A DNA stretch of 64,000 nucleotides from Paludibacter propionicigenes WB4 (GTDB lineage Bacteria > Bacteroidota > Bacteroidia > Bacteroidales > Paludibacteraceae): assembly GCF_000183135.1 (NCBI RefSeq), contig NC_014734.1:3410001-3474000 (forward strand). Direction: 5' to 3'. Below are positions 1 through 8,693 of this stretch, in pieces. Position 1 is the first letter of the stretch; the number at the start of each line of letters is the position of its first letter. The notes below the pieces were generated by a model that did no database searches, was not told where the DNA came from, and saw only the letters and a program-made list of their open reading frames with translations. The translations under genes and the position numbers were made by a program.

Positions 1-712
1 CGTTCCAATAATATGCAGTGTCCTTTACTCCGGTGTTAATAAAGAAGTGAAGCATCTTAAGTTCAACCTGCGGATTGTTGGCAATGTGCTTAGTGTAGTA
101 TGGAATAATATCGTTGTAACGAATACCAAGTCGTGATGTATAGAAGTCAAACTTAGGTTCTTCTTCGGCTGCAATTCGAATACCTACATTGAATTTGATA
201 TCAAAGTCTTTTAGGAATAGGTCCAATTCAAATTTATTGTCAAGTATAGGGATGACATTTGTGAATCCAAGACGCATAAGGTTTTGAATGTTTTCAACGT
301 ATTGAGGTCGTTTAAATCCATTACATATCACAAAAGTGTCTGTTTTAAGTAAGTCCTGTTCGTATAATGATTCCATTATATTTATGTCGAATGCAGATGA
401 TGTTTCTAGGTGTACACCATGCTTTAAGACCTCTTCCATTACAAATGAGAAGTGAGAACTCTTAGTGCAATAGCAATAATTGTAGTCGCCATTGTAGTCA
501 ACCTTAGCCATTGCTACGTTGAACATTCTTCTGGCTTTTTGTATATTTTGCGCTATTTTAGGGAGATACGATATACGCAAGGGAGTTCCATACTGTTTGA
601 TAATGTCCATTAGTGGTACTCCGCACCATTCCAATTCGTTTTCAACAATATTGAATTCTTCATTTGGAAATTCAAAACTTTGCTCAATAAGATCAATGTA
701 TTTATTTTTCAT
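1..712 (-). CDS. speA: Arginine decarboxylase-like PLP enzyme, N-terminal part (cut by window edge)
   Basis: The minus-strand frame is open from the window edge to an ATG at 710-712 and gives the first 237 residues. The product resembles the fold type III (alanine-racemase-like barrel) PLP decarboxylases annotated in Bacteroidetes as arginine decarboxylase, which makes agmatine for polyamine synthesis. Lys84 in YCTKSSHF sits where the PLP lysine strand is expected; RIAAEEEPKF and HFFINTG are further conserved-looking segments. A good promoter lies upstream (-7 box at 819-826). The C-terminal domain is outside the window, so substrate-specific residues cannot be read; diaminopimelate or ornithine decarboxylase activity is less likely but not excluded. 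Confidence 0.75.
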   Translation of the reverse strand, partial: MKNKYIDLIEQSFEFPNEEFNIVENELEWCGVPLMDIIKQYGTPLRISYLPKIAQNIQKARRMFNVAMAKVDYNGDYNYCYCTKSSHFSFVMEEVLKHGVHLETSSAFDINIMESLYEQDLLKTDTFVICNGFKRPQYVENIQNLMRLGFTNVIPILDNKFELDLFLKDFDIKFNVGIRIAAEEEPKFDFYTSRLGIRYNDIIPYYTKHIANNPQVELKMLHFFINTGVKDTAYYWN

Positions 713-818
713 TTTCTCTTTTGTGATGTAAATTATTAAGAGTATGTAAATAAGTTGGATTGGGCTTTATTTGTCAATGTAACTTACTTAGATTTGCTCA
801 CATTGATGAAAAAGCTTG

Positions 819-848
819 CAAAAGTAATTATTTATTTCTTCTTTTCAA
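819..848 (-). promoter_or_regulatory. Predicted promoter of the speA-like gene
   Basis: Read on the minus strand, the -7 element is TACTTTTG (819-826) and a TTG (846-848) lies 19 bases upstream, matching the Bacteroides TTTG/TAnnTTTG pattern. It implies a leader of about 100 bases. Confidence 0.55.
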
Positions 849-1040
849 TAAGTTATGTGATCTATTTTCTAAAAATGGAACTTATCTGACTTTCTTTTTC
901 CAACTAATTATATTGTTGTTACATGTATGACACAATTACCATTGGATGTTCTTTTTTGGGATTTATTCTTACATAATTGTTTTTTGCTGTAGTTATTCTG
1001 TATTTATTGGAGTTTGTTTATCGAAAAACAACAAATTAAT

Positions 1041-1072
1041 TTTGATATTCAAATAAATATGTCATATCTTTG
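1041..1072 (+). promoter_or_regulatory. Predicted promoter of the DUF2975/HTH pair
   Basis: TTTG at 1041-1044, a 20-base spacer, then TATCTTTG at 1065-1072. This is an excellent match to the Bacteroidetes primary sigma factor pattern, about 35 bases before the ATG at 1108. Confidence 0.65.
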
Positions 1073-1107
1073 TCTATAATTTTTTTTGAACCTTTACTCG
1101 GGAAGAA

Positions 1108-1764
1108 ATGAAACGGATTAAATTTTTATGTATTGTCTTGTTGGCTGTTTTTTTTGCCAGCCTTTATCAGAGTGTTGTTTTGCCTTTCTGGGAAGGAGTA
1201 AAAACCGGTTATACTGCTGCAAAATACCAATTTGAACACAAAGAACAGATTGACAATTATCTTTTGATCGATGTTACTCCGAAAGATTATGCTTACTTTG
1301 ATGAATCTGAAATTAATCTGAATACCAAAGAAGGAGTGTTGATTCGTCCGCATAATGTTACAATAATGACTAAATCTTTACCTGATAAAACAACTACATG
1401 GCTTATTCTCAAGTCTTTTATTTCTGTTCTTACCTTGATAGTTCTTACTCTGGGTATTTGGGTTCCATTTCTGCTTGTGAAAATATTGAGATCATTACAA
1501 AAATCTGAGGTTTTTGATAGGCGTAACTTAAAAAGAATAAATAGAATAGGACTTATATTGTTGACTATAGGCCTATTTGACTCATTATTAAAAATTGTAA
1601 ATATTCTGTTGGCGGAATTAATGATAGACTTGAGTAATTATAATTTTTCGTATGCTAATGTAGTTGAATTTTATCCGATAATAATGGGAGTTGTGATTCT
1701 GATAATGAATGAAATATTGAGAATTAGTATTGAAATTAAGGAAGAGCAGGATATGACTATCTGA
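1108..1764 (+). CDS. DUF2975 family membrane protein (YoaS-like)
   Basis: A 218-residue integral membrane protein. Hydrophobic segments lie near residues 5-25, 98-125, 148-170 and 188-205, with a polar, probably extracytoplasmic stretch (about 28-95) between the first two. Size and layout fit DUF2975, whose members are commonly next to a very small Xre-type regulator, as in Bacillus yoaS-yozG; the next gene at 1832 is such a regulator, which supports the assignment. A promoter at 1041-1072 probably serves both. The biochemical role of DUF2975 is not known to me. Confidence 0.7.
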   Translation: MKRIKFLCIVLLAVFFASLYQSVVLPFWEGVKTGYTAAKYQFEHKEQIDNYLLIDVTPKDYAYFDESEINLNTKEGVLIRPHNVTIMTKSLPDKTTTWLILKSFISVLTLIVLTLGIWVPFLLVKILRSLQKSEVFDRRNLKRINRIGLILLTIGLFDSLLKIVNILLAELMIDLSNYNFSYANVVEFYPIIMGVVILIMNEILRISIEIKEEQDMTI

Positions 1765-1831
1765 TTGAGTTTGGTTTGTATATTTTTTAATCAGAGAAAA
1801 ACGTAGAATAATTTAGTATTAACAAGAAATT

Positions 1832-2044
1832 ATGCCGATAATAGTAAATTTGGATGTAATGATGGCTCGTAGAAAGATATCTTTAAATGAGTTATCGGAG
1901 AAAGTGGATATTACCCCAGCTAATTTGTCGATATTAAAGACGGGTAAAGCTAAGGCAATTCGCTTTAGTACGCTCGAATCTATATGCAAGGTGCTTGATT
2001 GTCAACCGTCGGATATTTTAGAATATCAAAGTGAAGCGAAATAG
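1832..2044 (+). CDS. Small Cro/CI (Xre) family regulator, YozG-like
   Basis: A 70-residue single-domain helix-turn-helix protein starting MPIIVNLDVMMARRK. The segment LSEKVDITPANLSILKTG (about 22-39) has the spacing of the HTH core, followed by KAKAIRFSTLESICKVLDCQ, a hallmark of the short YozG-type Xre repressors. It follows the DUF2975 gene by 67 bases on the same strand with no terminator between, so the two are likely co-transcribed. By analogy it probably represses its own operon; the operator was not identified. The short acidic tail (EYQSEAK) ends right after the DNA-binding domain, so there is no sensor domain. Confidence 0.8.
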   Translation: MPIIVNLDVMMARRKISLNELSEKVDITPANLSILKTGKAKAIRFSTLESICKVLDCQPSDILEYQSEAK

Positions 2045-2084
2045 GAATTGTCCCCCATGTATTTCAATAAATTATTGCTAGCAT

Positions 2085-3458
2085 ATGAAAAAACTCTACT
2101 CACTAAAATGTTTCTGTATTTTTTCATTCTTTGTGTTCGGAACTTCTTTAGCTTATGCACAAGCAAGTTTACCATTTAGTTATGATGGCGGAAATCCTGG
2201 AGTAACAATTCCAGGATTAACAGCTACTAGTCTAGCTGCCGATGCTACATCATCACCCAAAATGAGACTTGGAAGTACCGGCAGTTCGGTGATTTTAAAT
2301 TTTTCGGGAACTCCGGGTGTCCTATCGTTTAAGATTAAGTGGATTCAGGCAACTGCTGCTGCTCGATTTCCTGGTGAATTTCTGCTGCAGGAATCTGCCG
2401 ACGGAGTTACTTACACCACGGTTCAAGCCTATAATTCTACAACCGGAACCGCGCTGACAAGTGGTGCTATTATTACTGAAACATTTACAGGTCTACTACC
2501 AACAACCCGTTATGTAAAATGGGTTTATAATACCAAAACAAATGGGAATATTTACATAGGGGCTATCAATCTATCGGCAGGTTCATTGTTGTCTGTTTCG
2601 CCAAAATCCTTGAATAGTTTTACGTATATTTTTGATAAAGGTCCATCTTCTGAGCAAAGCTTTGTAATTAGTGGTACTAAATTTACTCATAATATTTCTG
2701 TAACTCCTTCTGCGAATTATGAAATATCGACATCTTCCGGAAGTCAGTTTCAAGCAACAAATCCGATTGTTTTAACGCCGACAGATGGTGCAGTAAGTAG
2801 CACCACTGTTTATGTAAGGCTCAAAGCCGGCTTGGCATTAAATACCTATAGCGAAGCAATAGCAGTGTCTTCGATAGATGCCTCAACTCAATCGGTTATT
2901 TGTTCAGGAAGTATAACTCCGATACCTGTGATGAGGATTATGGACATGTCTAACATCGCGATGAATGCTGTTGTAGGTAAATCAAATGTTCAGACGCTAA
3001 ACGTAAGTGCCGTAAATTTAAATCAGGATTTAAGCCTGGCACTAACCGGAGCTGATGCAAATCAGTTCACACTCTCTCATTATTCACTTCCTTTAGCCTC
3101 TGATAAGTCTATTGCAAATACAATATTGACTATAACTTACCAGCCCAAGGCTGTAGGAAATCATACAGCTACTTTGTTGATAAGTAGCAGTGGAGCTATG
3201 GATGTGAGCAGAGTAATAAATGGAGTGGCCGAGGTAAATACTGAGCTAGATGAAGTGTTGAAACCACTTAATGTGTCAGTAGTTGATGGACAGATAGTTT
3301 TTACTGCTAATGAAAATGATGTCCTTCAGATTTATAATTCGATGGGTCAGAAAATTCTGCAGAAACTGACGTCGGACGGAGTAAATAAAATTGCTGTTTC
3401 TGCACACGGTGTTTTGTTAGTGAAGGTTGGAAGTCAGGTGACTAAAGTAATGCTGTAA
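2085..3458 (+). CDS. Secreted beta-sandwich protein with C-terminal sorting-like domain
   Basis: A 457-residue exported protein. Residues 1-25 form a signal peptide ending around AYAQ. The body looks like tandem beta-sandwich modules: an N-terminal carbohydrate-binding-like segment (about 28-165), a module from about 172 to 280 of a type common in Bacteroidetes surface proteins (SPKSLNSF, then FVISGTKF), and another to about 385. The last 70 residues (VSVVDGQIVF, LQIYNSMGQKIL, VLLVKVGSQVTKVML) have the strand pattern of a type IX secretion C-terminal domain. No catalytic motif is visible. It lies 41 bases after the Xre regulator and could share its transcript. Substrate and function are unknown. 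Confidence 0.6.
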   Translation: MKKLYSLKCFCIFSFFVFGTSLAYAQASLPFSYDGGNPGVTIPGLTATSLAADATSSPKMRLGSTGSSVILNFSGTPGVLSFKIKWIQATAAARFPGEFLLQESADGVTYTTVQAYNSTTGTALTSGAIITETFTGLLPTTRYVKWVYNTKTNGNIYIGAINLSAGSLLSVSPKSLNSFTYIFDKGPSSEQSFVISGTKFTHNISVTPSANYEISTSSGSQFQATNPIVLTPTDGAVSSTTVYVRLKAGLALNTYSEAIAVSSIDASTQSVICSGSITPIPVMRIMDMSNIAMNAVVGKSNVQTLNVSAVNLNQDLSLALTGADANQFTLSHYSLPLASDKSIANTILTITYQPKAVGNHTATLLISSSGAMDVSRVINGVAEVNTELDEVLKPLNVSVVDGQIVFTANENDVLQIYNSMGQKILQKLTSDGVNKIAVSAHGVLLVKVGSQVTKVML

Positions 3459-3464
3459 GTAAAA

Positions 3465-4406
3465 CTATTGCTGTTTCTTATTTTCGATGGCTGCGACAAT
3501 TTTTACGGATTGTTTTAATTTTTGAAATCCGGCACGTTTCATAGCAGAATTACGAAATGTTTCGTTGAAATTGGCTTCAGAGAGATTCAACCAAGTTTCA
3601 TAATCCCACTGAAGCATCTTTTTGTTTGGGCTAAGTTCGACGTGTTCGTTGGGTTTAGCCCACTTTTTATTCCAGGGACAAATGTCGGCACATATATCAC
3701 ATCCGTATGAGCACGATGAAAGTTTATCATGAAATACTTCAGGTATTTCATTTTTGCTTTCGATGGTAAGGTAAGAAATGCATCGGTTGGCGTCGATTGT
3801 AGAGTTTTTTAAAGCCTGTGTAGGGCAGGTATCCATACAACGTGTACAGGAGCCGCAGCGATTTTTTATTGGTGTGTCATACTCAAGCTCTATATTGAGC
3901 ATTATTAATCCGATAAAGACATAGGAACCCAATCCGGGATGTATTAGTTGAGTGTGTTTGCCTATCCAACCAAGTCCGGCGCGTTCAGCCCAACGGCGTT
4001 CCAGTACCGGTGCCGAATCAACAAAAATATGCTGATTGCCGGTTGAGATGCAATCTACCCCATAAAAGTCAATGATTTTTTGTTCAAACAGTTTAAGTTT
4101 GGACTTAATTATCAGATGATAATCTGTTTCAGAGTATGCATACTTGGCAATTTTAGGTGCTTGAGGGTTTTGTTTTTCCTGAGGAAAATAATTCATCAAT
4201 ACGACCACAATTGACTTGCAACCCGGGACAAGTTCTCTAGGATCAACACGCTTCTCAAAGTTGCGCTCAAGGTAATGCATATCACCGTTTTTACCTTCGT
4301 CAAGCCAGCTTCTTAGAAACATGGCATCTTCATCAAGCCTTTCTGCCTTAGCTATTCCACAAGCATCAAAACCAATAGATAACGCTGTCTGCTTAATAAA
4401 GCTCAT
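3465..4406 (-). CDS. queG: Epoxyqueuosine reductase QueG
   Basis: A 313-residue cytoplasmic iron-sulfur, cobalamin-dependent enzyme that reduces epoxyqueuosine to queuosine at position 34 of GUN-anticodon tRNAs. The N-terminal half (1-165) is the DUF1730-type cobalamin-binding part, with FVDSAPVLERRWAERAGLG near 130. The C-terminal half carries two 4Fe-4S clusters: CGSCTRCMDTCP at about 183-194 and CSYGCDICADICPWN at about 232-246. Length is normal for the family. It is the last gene of the minus-strand run and meets the secreted-protein gene tail to tail with 6 bases between. Confidence 0.93.
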   Translation of the reverse strand: MSFIKQTALSIGFDACGIAKAERLDEDAMFLRSWLDEGKNGDMHYLERNFEKRVDPRELVPGCKSIVVVLMNYFPQEKQNPQAPKIAKYAYSETDYHLIIKSKLKLFEQKIIDFYGVDCISTGNQHIFVDSAPVLERRWAERAGLGWIGKHTQLIHPGLGSYVFIGLIMLNIELEYDTPIKNRCGSCTRCMDTCPTQALKNSTIDANRCISYLTIESKNEIPEVFHDKLSSCSYGCDICADICPWNKKWAKPNEHVELSPNKKMLQWDYETWLNLSEANFNETFRNSAMKRAGFQKLKQSVKIVAAIENKKQQ

Positions 4407-4433
4407 GGCTTGAATTGATTACGGTTAATTCGG

Positions 4434-5573
4434 TTAGAGTGACTTCTCTATCTCGCTCTTTAAATCTTCTAAACTGAAATCCCTTCCGATAATTATCCCT
4501 TTTCTATTCATTAAAAATGTAGTTGGGACGATTGATACATTGTACGAAGATATAACTCTTGTATTAGGTCCATCCTCATCGCGAACGCATACCCAAGGTA
4601 TATTTGCGACAGATTGTTTCCACAGCGATTTGTTTTGATCCAACGATATTTGGTAAATTTCAAAACCCCGATTGTGGTATTTATTATACAATTCACGAAG
4701 AGCAAAAGTGTAATCGACACTTTCGGAAACCTCATGTGTAGAGAAGTCAATTAAAATAACTTTGCCCTCTAACTGAGAAAGTTTGCGTACTACATTATTC
4801 TTGTCAGGCAATGCAATGTCTATGTAGCCGGTTGAATGTTTTGCTAAAACTTCTTTCCATGCTTCTTTTCCCCTTTGAGTCCTTTCTGTTTTAATAGCAT
4901 CCAAAACCAAGCTGTAGATATTTTTACTCCTGTCATAATCCGGCATAAATGAGTTGAATGAAGTAGCTACGGCAGCATAATATGCCTTGTCGGATTTTAT
5001 GTAAGGAGAAAACAAGAACGAGTTGTTTACTTTTTGATAAAGAGCAAAATACGCCGCTAACGAACGAGGGTTCTTGAGGATTAGAGCTTCTGCTATCTTT
5101 TTATGGGCTTCAATTTGCTGTTCGATTTTTTCTATTTCAGCATTTTGCTTTTCAGGACTAATGGTAGCCAACAGGTTTGCTTTTTCCTGAATATCCATGA
5201 CCGATTGACGGAGCTTCTGTATCTGTAAAGAGGTCTCGGAACCGGTTAACTTGTAGTCGGTAGCAAATCTCGCAGATTTTGCTTCGATACTTATGTCCTC
5301 ACATGAGTCTACAGCAAATGTGATAATTTTATCGTTACTTAGTCTTAAGCGATAAAAATCCGGATATGCAGGACGTGTTGACTTAAAACTAAATTCACCA
5401 TTAGTGCCTAGTTTAGTTGAATCAATGACTGTCGTTTTCATTAAACCACTGTGCTCGAAATACAACATTTCTCCTTTTGCATCAGCTATTTTTCCACTGA
5501 TATGAAATTTATTATGTTGTTTACAAGAATATAATCCTGCTAAAACAAGGATGATGGCAAGTGTTTTTTTCAT
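4434..5573 (-). CDS. Thioredoxin-fold lipoprotein with DUF4369 domain, active-site cysteines missing
   Basis: A 379-residue lipoprotein: signal peptide and lipobox at residues 1-17 (LAGLYSCK, Cys17), a DUF4369-type N-terminal domain (about 24-120), a helical charged region (about 120-245) and a C-terminal TlpA/AhpC-like thioredoxin fold (about 248-379; GKVILIDFS, FEIYQISLD, VPTTFLMNRKGIIIGRD). The place where the family normally has W-C-x-x-C reads FSTHEVSESVDY, so both redox cysteines are absent while the fold and the cis-Pro (VPTTF) remain. It may be a non-redox binding protein. It lies between purE and queG and is anchored in the cell envelope. Confidence 0.8.
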   Translation of the reverse strand: MKKTLAIILVLAGLYSCKQHNKFHISGKIADAKGEMLYFEHSGLMKTTVIDSTKLGTNGEFSFKSTRPAYPDFYRLRLSNDKIITFAVDSCEDISIEAKSARFATDYKLTGSETSLQIQKLRQSVMDIQEKANLLATISPEKQNAEIEKIEQQIEAHKKIAEALILKNPRSLAAYFALYQKVNNSFLFSPYIKSDKAYYAAVATSFNSFMPDYDRSKNIYSLVLDAIKTERTQRGKEAWKEVLAKHSTGYIDIALPDKNNVVRKLSQLEGKVILIDFSTHEVSESVDYTFALRELYNKYHNRGFEIYQISLDQNKSLWKQSVANIPWVCVRDEDGPNTRVISSYNVSIVPTTFLMNRKGIIIGRDFSLEDLKSEIEKSL

Positions 5574-5626
5574 GCTGTGAATTTTCCGGTTATGTATTAA
5601 AAATCAGTTTGGGTGCGTTTTTCGAA

Positions 5627-6133
5627 TTAATTCGTTTTGAATTTGTATTTTACCTGAGAGAGTTGCTCGTTTGCTTCAACAATTTTTTGTTTCAGATTGT
5701 CTTTGTACTTGCTCAGTTTCTTTTGCAGCTCAGCATCACCTACAGCCAACATTTGTACTGCCAAGATTCCCGCATTCAAAGCTCCGTTTATTCCAACAGT
5801 TGCAACAGGAATACCCGGAGGCATTTGTACTATGGCTAATAAAGCATCCATGCCATCAAGACTTGCGTTAATTGGAACACCGATTACAGGGACAGTTGTC
5901 ATAGAAGCAATAACACCCGGAAGGTGCGCTGCCATACCGGCGGCTGCAATTATAACTTGTATTCCATTTTCGCAGGCATTTGTAGCAAATTTCTCCACTT
6001 CGCGCGGAGTTCTATGAGCTGATAGTGCATTTATTTCGAATGGAATCTCAAATTCGTTAAGCAGTGCAGCAGCTTTTTCCATAACGGGTAAATCTGAAGT
6101 GCTACCCATGATTATACTAACTTTCGGTTTCAT
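5627..6133 (-). CDS. purE: N5-carboxyaminoimidazole ribonucleotide mutase PurE
   Basis: A 168-residue class I PurE that converts N5-CAIR to CAIR in de novo purine synthesis. Conserved elements are visible: GSTSDLPVMEKAA (10-22, phosphate-binding loop), SAHRTP (about 38-43, catalytic His) and AAAGMAAHLPGVIAS (about 64-78). Length is typical. It follows gcvH on the same strand with a strong hairpin between (6173-6206). The pairing of gcvH and purE is common in Bacteroidales and does not by itself imply a functional link. Confidence 0.95.
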   Translation of the reverse strand: MKPKVSIIMGSTSDLPVMEKAAALLNEFEIPFEINALSAHRTPREVEKFATNACENGIQVIIAAAGMAAHLPGVIASMTTVPVIGVPINASLDGMDALLAIVQMPPGIPVATVGINGALNAGILAVQMLAVGDAELQKKLSKYKDNLKQKIVEANEQLSQVKYKFKTN

Positions 6134-6172
6134 GTGATTTTATAATTTCGGATAAACTTTGTAACGTTTGCA

Positions 6173-6206
6173 GTTTTGTTAGTTGCCATACAGCAACTAA
6201 CAAAAC
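6173..6206 (-). terminator. Perfect 14-bp hairpin between gcvH and purE
   Basis: GTTTTGTTAGTTGC (6173-6186) and its exact reverse complement (6193-6206) enclose a 6-base loop. There is no T tract after the stem on the minus strand, so it may be a transcript-processing or partial-termination hairpin rather than a full terminator. Confidence 0.5.
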
Positions 6207-6221
6207 AGTTTAATGGGTTAT

Positions 6222-6602
6222 TTAGGCTCCAATTAATGCTTCGTATTCAGATGCAGAAAGGAGTGATTCAGCCTGTGCGGCATCAGAAACTTCGATTTTT
6301 ATCATCCAACCTTCACCATACGGATCTTCGTTAACCAACTCAGGTTTGTCTTCCAAGCCTTCATTGAATTCCAAAATTTTGCCATCGATTGGCAAGTATA
6401 AATCCGAAACGGTTTTAACGGCTTCAACTGTTCCGAAAACGTCTCCCTCTGCAAGTGTTTCACCTACAGTTTCAACTTCGACAAAAACAATTTCGCCTAA
6501 TTCACTTTGGGCATAATCAGTAATTCCTACAAAAGCAGTGGTACCTTCTAAACGAATCCATTCATGCTCTTTTGTATACTTTAAATTTGCTGGTACATTC
6601 AT
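6222..6602 (-). CDS. gcvH: Glycine cleavage system H protein
   Basis: A 126-residue lipoyl carrier protein of the glycine cleavage complex; it shuttles the aminomethyl group between the P, T and L proteins. The lipoylation lysine is Lys63 in GTVEAVKTVSDLY, in the expected hairpin, and GWMIKIE near the C terminus is conserved. The start MNVPANLKYTKEHEW is canonical. The other gcv genes are not in the window. It lies 32 bases downstream of the endonuclease-fold gene and is probably part of the same minus-strand transcript. Confidence 0.95.
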   Translation of the reverse strand: MNVPANLKYTKEHEWIRLEGTTAFVGITDYAQSELGEIVFVEVETVGETLAEGDVFGTVEAVKTVSDLYLPIDGKILEFNEGLEDKPELVNEDPYGEGWMIKIEVSDAAQAESLLSASEYEALIGA

Positions 6603-6634
6603 AATGATCTGTTTTTTTAGATGTGTTATATGTT

Positions 6635-7744
6635 TTAATTGTTGTTGATTTTAATCTGACACAAAACCGGGTAATGATCGGAGTAGTTCACTTTGTCCGT
6701 TTTATAATCAATTATTGAATATGCAGTTGGGTCAAAAAAGACATAATCAATTCGGAAATGATAATATCTTTCGTTGAAAGTCCACCCTAGTCCTGTTCCT
6801 GTCTCGGCAAAGGCATCTTTCAAAGAGCCTTTAACTTTGGTGTAAGTATAGGAAGACGGAACGTCGTTGAAATCACCACAAACGATAACCTTGTATGGTG
6901 AATTGGCAATTACCCCAGCCACTGTATCTGCCTGAACTGCCCTTATTTTGAAAGCAGATCCAAGTTTATTCGTAAAATGCCTCGTTACCCGTGTTAACTT
7001 ATTTGTGTCCCAGTTATTTTTGAGTTTAGCGGGCATTGCTTTATCGTATTCAGTCAATCTGTTAGATTCCAGATGATTATTGATAACCCGAACAATTTTG
7101 CCGTTGATATTTATATCCGAAAGAATTGAATTATTGTATGCTGACGGATAATTGATTTTTTGTTTGCTGACAATTGGAAATTTAGAGAAGGTGGCTACTC
7201 CATTCTCTTTACTGTTTTTCTGCCTGAATTGAATATGCTTGTATGGATATTTCGCAAAAGCTTTATTTATATCTTCCATGGTGAGATATTCATTGCTGCC
7301 ACTCACTGTGAACTCTTGTAAACAAATTATATCTGCATTCGAATCTATTGCATACTGAATGACCTTGTTGTGATTTTCTGCAGTGTGTTTCTTTAAATCT
7401 CCACACATTTTAGTGTTGTATGACAGTAATTTAAATGTTCCAGAAGTAGTTTCAGATTGTTGATTGATATTTCCCAGATGTACAGGGTAAGTATTATTGA
7501 TTTCGGATGCTGAAAAAATTAAAAGACTTAGAGATAACAAAAATAGCCACTTGCGGGCTAAAAGCCAAAATACAACAAATCCGATATTCGCAACGATAAT
7601 AGCCGGAAAAGCAAGCGTGCAATAAGCGGGTAAAACAAATTTAGCAGGACTCAGTACCGAACCAATTAAAATAACGAGCATAAGAGTAGCTGCAAATATA
7701 TTTGAGGCTATCATTACCCATTTTACTAAAATCCTTCCAAACAT
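6635..7744 (-). CDS. Membrane-anchored endonuclease/exonuclease/phosphatase family protein
   Basis: A 369-residue protein with three hydrophobic segments in the first ~90 residues (about 8-35, 40-62, 65-85) followed by an endonuclease/exonuclease/phosphatase domain (about 108-369). Metal and catalytic motifs visible: YNTKMCG (first Asn), ICLQEF (Glu), CGDFND (Asp/Asn) and NYSDHYPV (terminal SDH). The active site faces the periplasm if the anchor is oriented as in relatives. I place the start at the ATG at 7742-7744; a TTG 9 bases upstream is possible. It follows the two rhomboid genes, an arrangement frequent in Bacteroidales. The substrate is unknown. Confidence 0.85.
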   Translation of the reverse strand: MFGRILVKWVMIASNIFAATLMLVILIGSVLSPAKFVLPAYCTLAFPAIIVANIGFVVFWLLARKWLFLLSLSLLIFSASEINNTYPVHLGNINQQSETTSGTFKLLSYNTKMCGDLKKHTAENHNKVIQYAIDSNADIICLQEFTVSGSNEYLTMEDINKAFAKYPYKHIQFRQKNSKENGVATFSKFPIVSKQKINYPSAYNNSILSDININGKIVRVINNHLESNRLTEYDKAMPAKLKNNWDTNKLTRVTRHFTNKLGSAFKIRAVQADTVAGVIANSPYKVIVCGDFNDVPSSYTYTKVKGSLKDAFAETGTGLGWTFNERYYHFRIDYVFFDPTAYSIIDYKTDKVNYSDHYPVLCQIKINNN

Positions 7745-7786
7745 GATTTTCAATTAATTCGATATTCATAACTTCTAAATTATGAA

Positions 7787-8680
7787 CTAGTTTTTGTTCC
7801 CCTGTTCAAATAAACGTTTTTTTTCTTCCGTCGATAAACTTTCGTATCCCGAAGTTTTAATCTTGTCCAGAATTTTGTCAATTTCCGCCATTTTTCGGGC
7901 TTTATTTGCATTAAACTCTGCATCAGTCATCTTTGCTTTCCGATAGTTAGGATTTGTCTTAACTTTCAGTTTTTTAGGGCGAAACAGGTTTGAAAATACA
8001 TCCAGTATTCTACTGACTCCTTTGCTCAAATCTGTACCTTGATGCAAAGATACAACAAATATATAACCCGCCAAAGCTCCGCCAAGATGTGCTAATTGAC
8101 CTCCCGAGTTGTTCGATGTTAAACCAAAGAAACTGGTTAAAACGGCCACGGCGGCAATGTATTTCAATTTTACATTACCGATAAAAAGAAGTTGTAATTC
8201 CATGTTAGGCGATTGGAATGCTGTCGCAACAATGATAGCCATGATAGATCCGGAAGCTCCCAGTAACAGACTCTGACTGACAAGAGGCGCATAATAAGGA
8301 ATTAAATTGAATGCAGAAACATAGGTCAGGGCAGCAACCAAACCCCCAATTACATAAAGTCCTACTAATTGTTTTTCAGAAAAATACAATAAGAAAATTC
8401 TGCCAAACCAGAAGAGGGAGAACATATTGAAAAAAATATGTGAAAGACTCTCATGTAAAAACATGTAAGAAAAAACTGACCAAAACTGAGTTAAGAGCAA
8501 ACTTACATTAGAAGGTACTTTGAAATAATCCGCGAAGTTTATTTCTGGAGAAATTTTGAATAGTTTGAGTAATATGTCTAGCACATTTATAATTATAAAT
8601 ATGCCGACATTGATGTAAATGAGTTTTATAAGCGAATTTCCCTGACGGAAAGTAAGCTTGAGTTTTTCGAAAGCATCCAT
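7787..8680 (-). CDS. Rhomboid family intramembrane serine protease (second copy)
   Basis: A 297-residue rhomboid. Six membrane helices span about residues 20-215; the catalytic serine is in LLGASGSIM (about 140-148) and the catalytic histidine in LAHLGGALAGY (about 196-206). The cytoplasmic tail from about 215 is long and basic (RPKKLKVKTNPNYRKAKMTDAEF) and ends in a helical segment with LSTEEKKRLFEQG, a tail type shared by Bacteroidetes rhomboids. It lies 13 bases after the first rhomboid gene, an evident tandem duplication with divergence. Substrates are unknown. Confidence 0.9.
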   Translation of the reverse strand: MDAFEKLKLTFRQGNSLIKLIYINVGIFIIINVLDILLKLFKISPEINFADYFKVPSNVSLLLTQFWSVFSYMFLHESLSHIFFNMFSLFWFGRIFLLYFSEKQLVGLYVIGGLVAALTYVSAFNLIPYYAPLVSQSLLLGASGSIMAIIVATAFQSPNMELQLLFIGNVKLKYIAAVAVLTSFFGLTSNNSGGQLAHLGGALAGYIFVVSLHQGTDLSKGVSRILDVFSNLFRPKKLKVKTNPNYRKAKMTDAEFNANKARKMAEIDKILDKIKTSGYESLSTEEKKRLFEQGNKN

Positions 8681-8693
8681 TTTCTTGATGAGC

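Larger units (their letters stand above)
713..1107. other. Divergent intergenic region between speA-like gene and DUF2975 gene
   Basis: This AT-rich 395-base spacer separates two divergent genes. I see a promoter for each side (819-848 on minus, 1041-1072 on plus) and no convincing gene, RNA or repeat between them. Confidence 0.6.

Noticed and set aside
519-731. 70-residue plus-strand frame
   Set aside because: Antisense to the 5' part of the arginine decarboxylase-like gene, which is clearly coding.
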